Below are positions 5,688-6,433 of a stretch of DNA of 6,433 nt, piece after piece. A program made the position numbers and the translations under genes. The stretch comes from an uncultured Selenomonas sp. Its GTDB lineage: Bacteria > Bacillota > Negativicutes > Selenomonadales > Selenomonadaceae. The DNA lies in assembly GCA_937981305.1 (NCBI GenBank), contig CALJPB010000112.1, positions 1 to 6,433 on the forward strand. The letters run 5' to 3'. The notes under the pieces were generated by a model. It was not told the origin of the DNA and made no database searches. It was given only the letters and a program-made list of their open reading frames with translations. Position 1 is the stretch's first letter; each line of letters starts with the position of its first letter.

Positions 5688-6433
5688 AAGAAGAGGATTG
5701 TCGTTACGGGGGTTGGCCCGATCACACCGATCGGCATTGGCAAGGAAGCGTTCTGGGATGCTTTGCTTGCTGGAAAGAACGGTATTGAGCGCATTACTCG
5801 CTTTGATGCGACAAAGTATGCGGCACAGATTGCCGGCGAAGTCAAGGATTTCAGCATTGACGGATACATCGACAAAAAAGAGGCAAAGCGCATGGATCGC
5901 TATGCCCAGTTTGCTGTTGTGTCGGCAGGAATGGCGATTGCGGATGCGGGTCTCGATCTTGACAAAGAGGATCGTGACCGTATCGGTGCTTATGTCGGCG
6001 CAGGCATTGGCGGCATTGAGACGATGCACAGCACATACGAGCGCCTTTTCGACAAGGGCCCTGAGCGCGTCAGTCCCTTCTTCATCCCGATGATGATTGC
6101 CAACATGGCGGCGGGGCAGGTTGCAATCAACTATGGTCTGCACGGCCCTGTGTCCTGCGTCGTGACAGCGTGTGCGACGGGAGCAAACTGCATTGGTGAT
6201 GCGTTCCGCGTCATGCAGCGCGGCGATGCGGATATTATGATCGCAGGCGGTACGGAGGCAAGCATCTCTGAGGCCGCGAGTGCAGGATTTGCAGCGATGA
6301 AGGCACTCTGCACGGATCACAACGACGATCCTGCCCATGCCTCGCGTCCGTTTGACAAGAACCGCTCGGGCTTCGTCATGGGCGAGGGCGCGGGTCTGGT
6401 CGTGCTTGAGACGCTTGAGCACGCAGAGGCGCG
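5685..6433 (+). CDS. fabF: 3-oxoacyl-ACP synthase II (FabF), N-terminal part (3' end outside window)
   Basis: FabF condenses acyl-ACP with malonyl-ACP in elongation rounds. It is the enzyme that, in organisms making cis-unsaturated chains, extends palmitoleate or, when FabB is absent, all unsaturated intermediates. The visible 249 residues are about 60 percent of a protein usually near 412 residues. They start MKKRIVVTGVGPITPIG (TTG read as Met) and include VGAGIGGIETM (104-114), the nucleophile block VVTACATGANCIG with catalytic Cys163 (the same number as in E. coli FabF), IAGGTEASI (186-194) and RPFDKNRSGFVMGEGAG (221-237). The two catalytic His residues and the gatekeeping Phe lie beyond the window edge. 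It is FabF rather than FabB by its close fit to these blocks. It sits 31 bases after the cysteine-cluster flavoprotein, probably in the same transcript. Confidence 0.95.
   Translation, partial: MKKRIVVTGVGPITPIGIGKEAFWDALLAGKNGIERITRFDATKYAAQIAGEVKDFSIDGYIDKKEAKRMDRYAQFAVVSAGMAIADAGLDLDKEDRDRIGAYVGAGIGGIETMHSTYERLFDKGPERVSPFFIPMMIANMAAGQVAINYGLHGPVSCVVTACATGANCIGDAFRVMQRGDADIMIAGGTEASISEAASAGFAAMKALCTDHNDDPAHASRPFDKNRSGFVMGEGAGLVVLETLEHAEA

Noticed and set aside
5664..6422. Minus-strand open frame opposite fabF
   Set aside because: The + strand encodes FabF with Cys163 and all expected blocks. The reverse frame has unusual Arg, His and Cys-rich composition typical of a shadow.
1..6433. Mobile elements, CRISPR arrays, tRNA or rRNA genes, defence genes
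   Set aside because: No terminal repeats, transposase motifs, spaced repeats or RNA gene signatures were seen. The window is uniform core metabolism.

Overview
The window is a dense type II fatty-acid and phospholipid synthesis cluster, all on the + strand. Intermediate-to-high GC in third codon positions, strong AAGGAGG-type ribosome sites, a FabK-type (not FabI-type) enoyl reductase and the order plsX-fabH-fabK-fabD-fabG-acpP all point to a Firmicute. The best guess is a Negativicute such as Selenomonas or a relative. That placement is inferred from gene order and composition and was not checked by a search.

Layout: the 3' part of plsX (2-493) overlaps fabH (486-1490), which overlaps fabK (1490-2437) by one base. 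fabD (2449-3384), fabG (3422-4165) and acpP (4201-4431) follow with gaps of 11, 37 and 35 bases. A rho-independent terminator (4481-4514) sits directly after acpP. A 274-base gap (4432-4705) then holds several hairpins, including a compact three-way junction whose closing strand could instead pair with the ribosome site of the next gene. A second, divergent FabK/nitronate-monooxygenase-family flavoprotein follows (4706-5653). It carries a C-x2-C-x3-C-x4-C cluster. The last gene is fabF (TTG start at 5685), which runs off the right edge.

How the genes work together: PlsX makes acyl-phosphate from acyl-ACP for phospholipid synthesis. FabD loads malonate onto ACP, FabH primes the first condensation, FabF elongates, FabG reduces the 3-ketoacyl-ACP and FabK reduces the enoyl-ACP. 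ACP carries all intermediates. The dehydratase (FabZ) and acetyl-CoA carboxylase are not in this window.

The most interesting part is 4515-5653. The second flavoprotein is beside fabF and behind its own structured leader, apart from the main reductase. Its cysteine cluster recalls the iron-sulfur flavoprotein FabX of Helicobacter, which makes the cis double bond of unsaturated fatty acids. A FabX-like role here is a testable hypothesis, not something the sequence proves.
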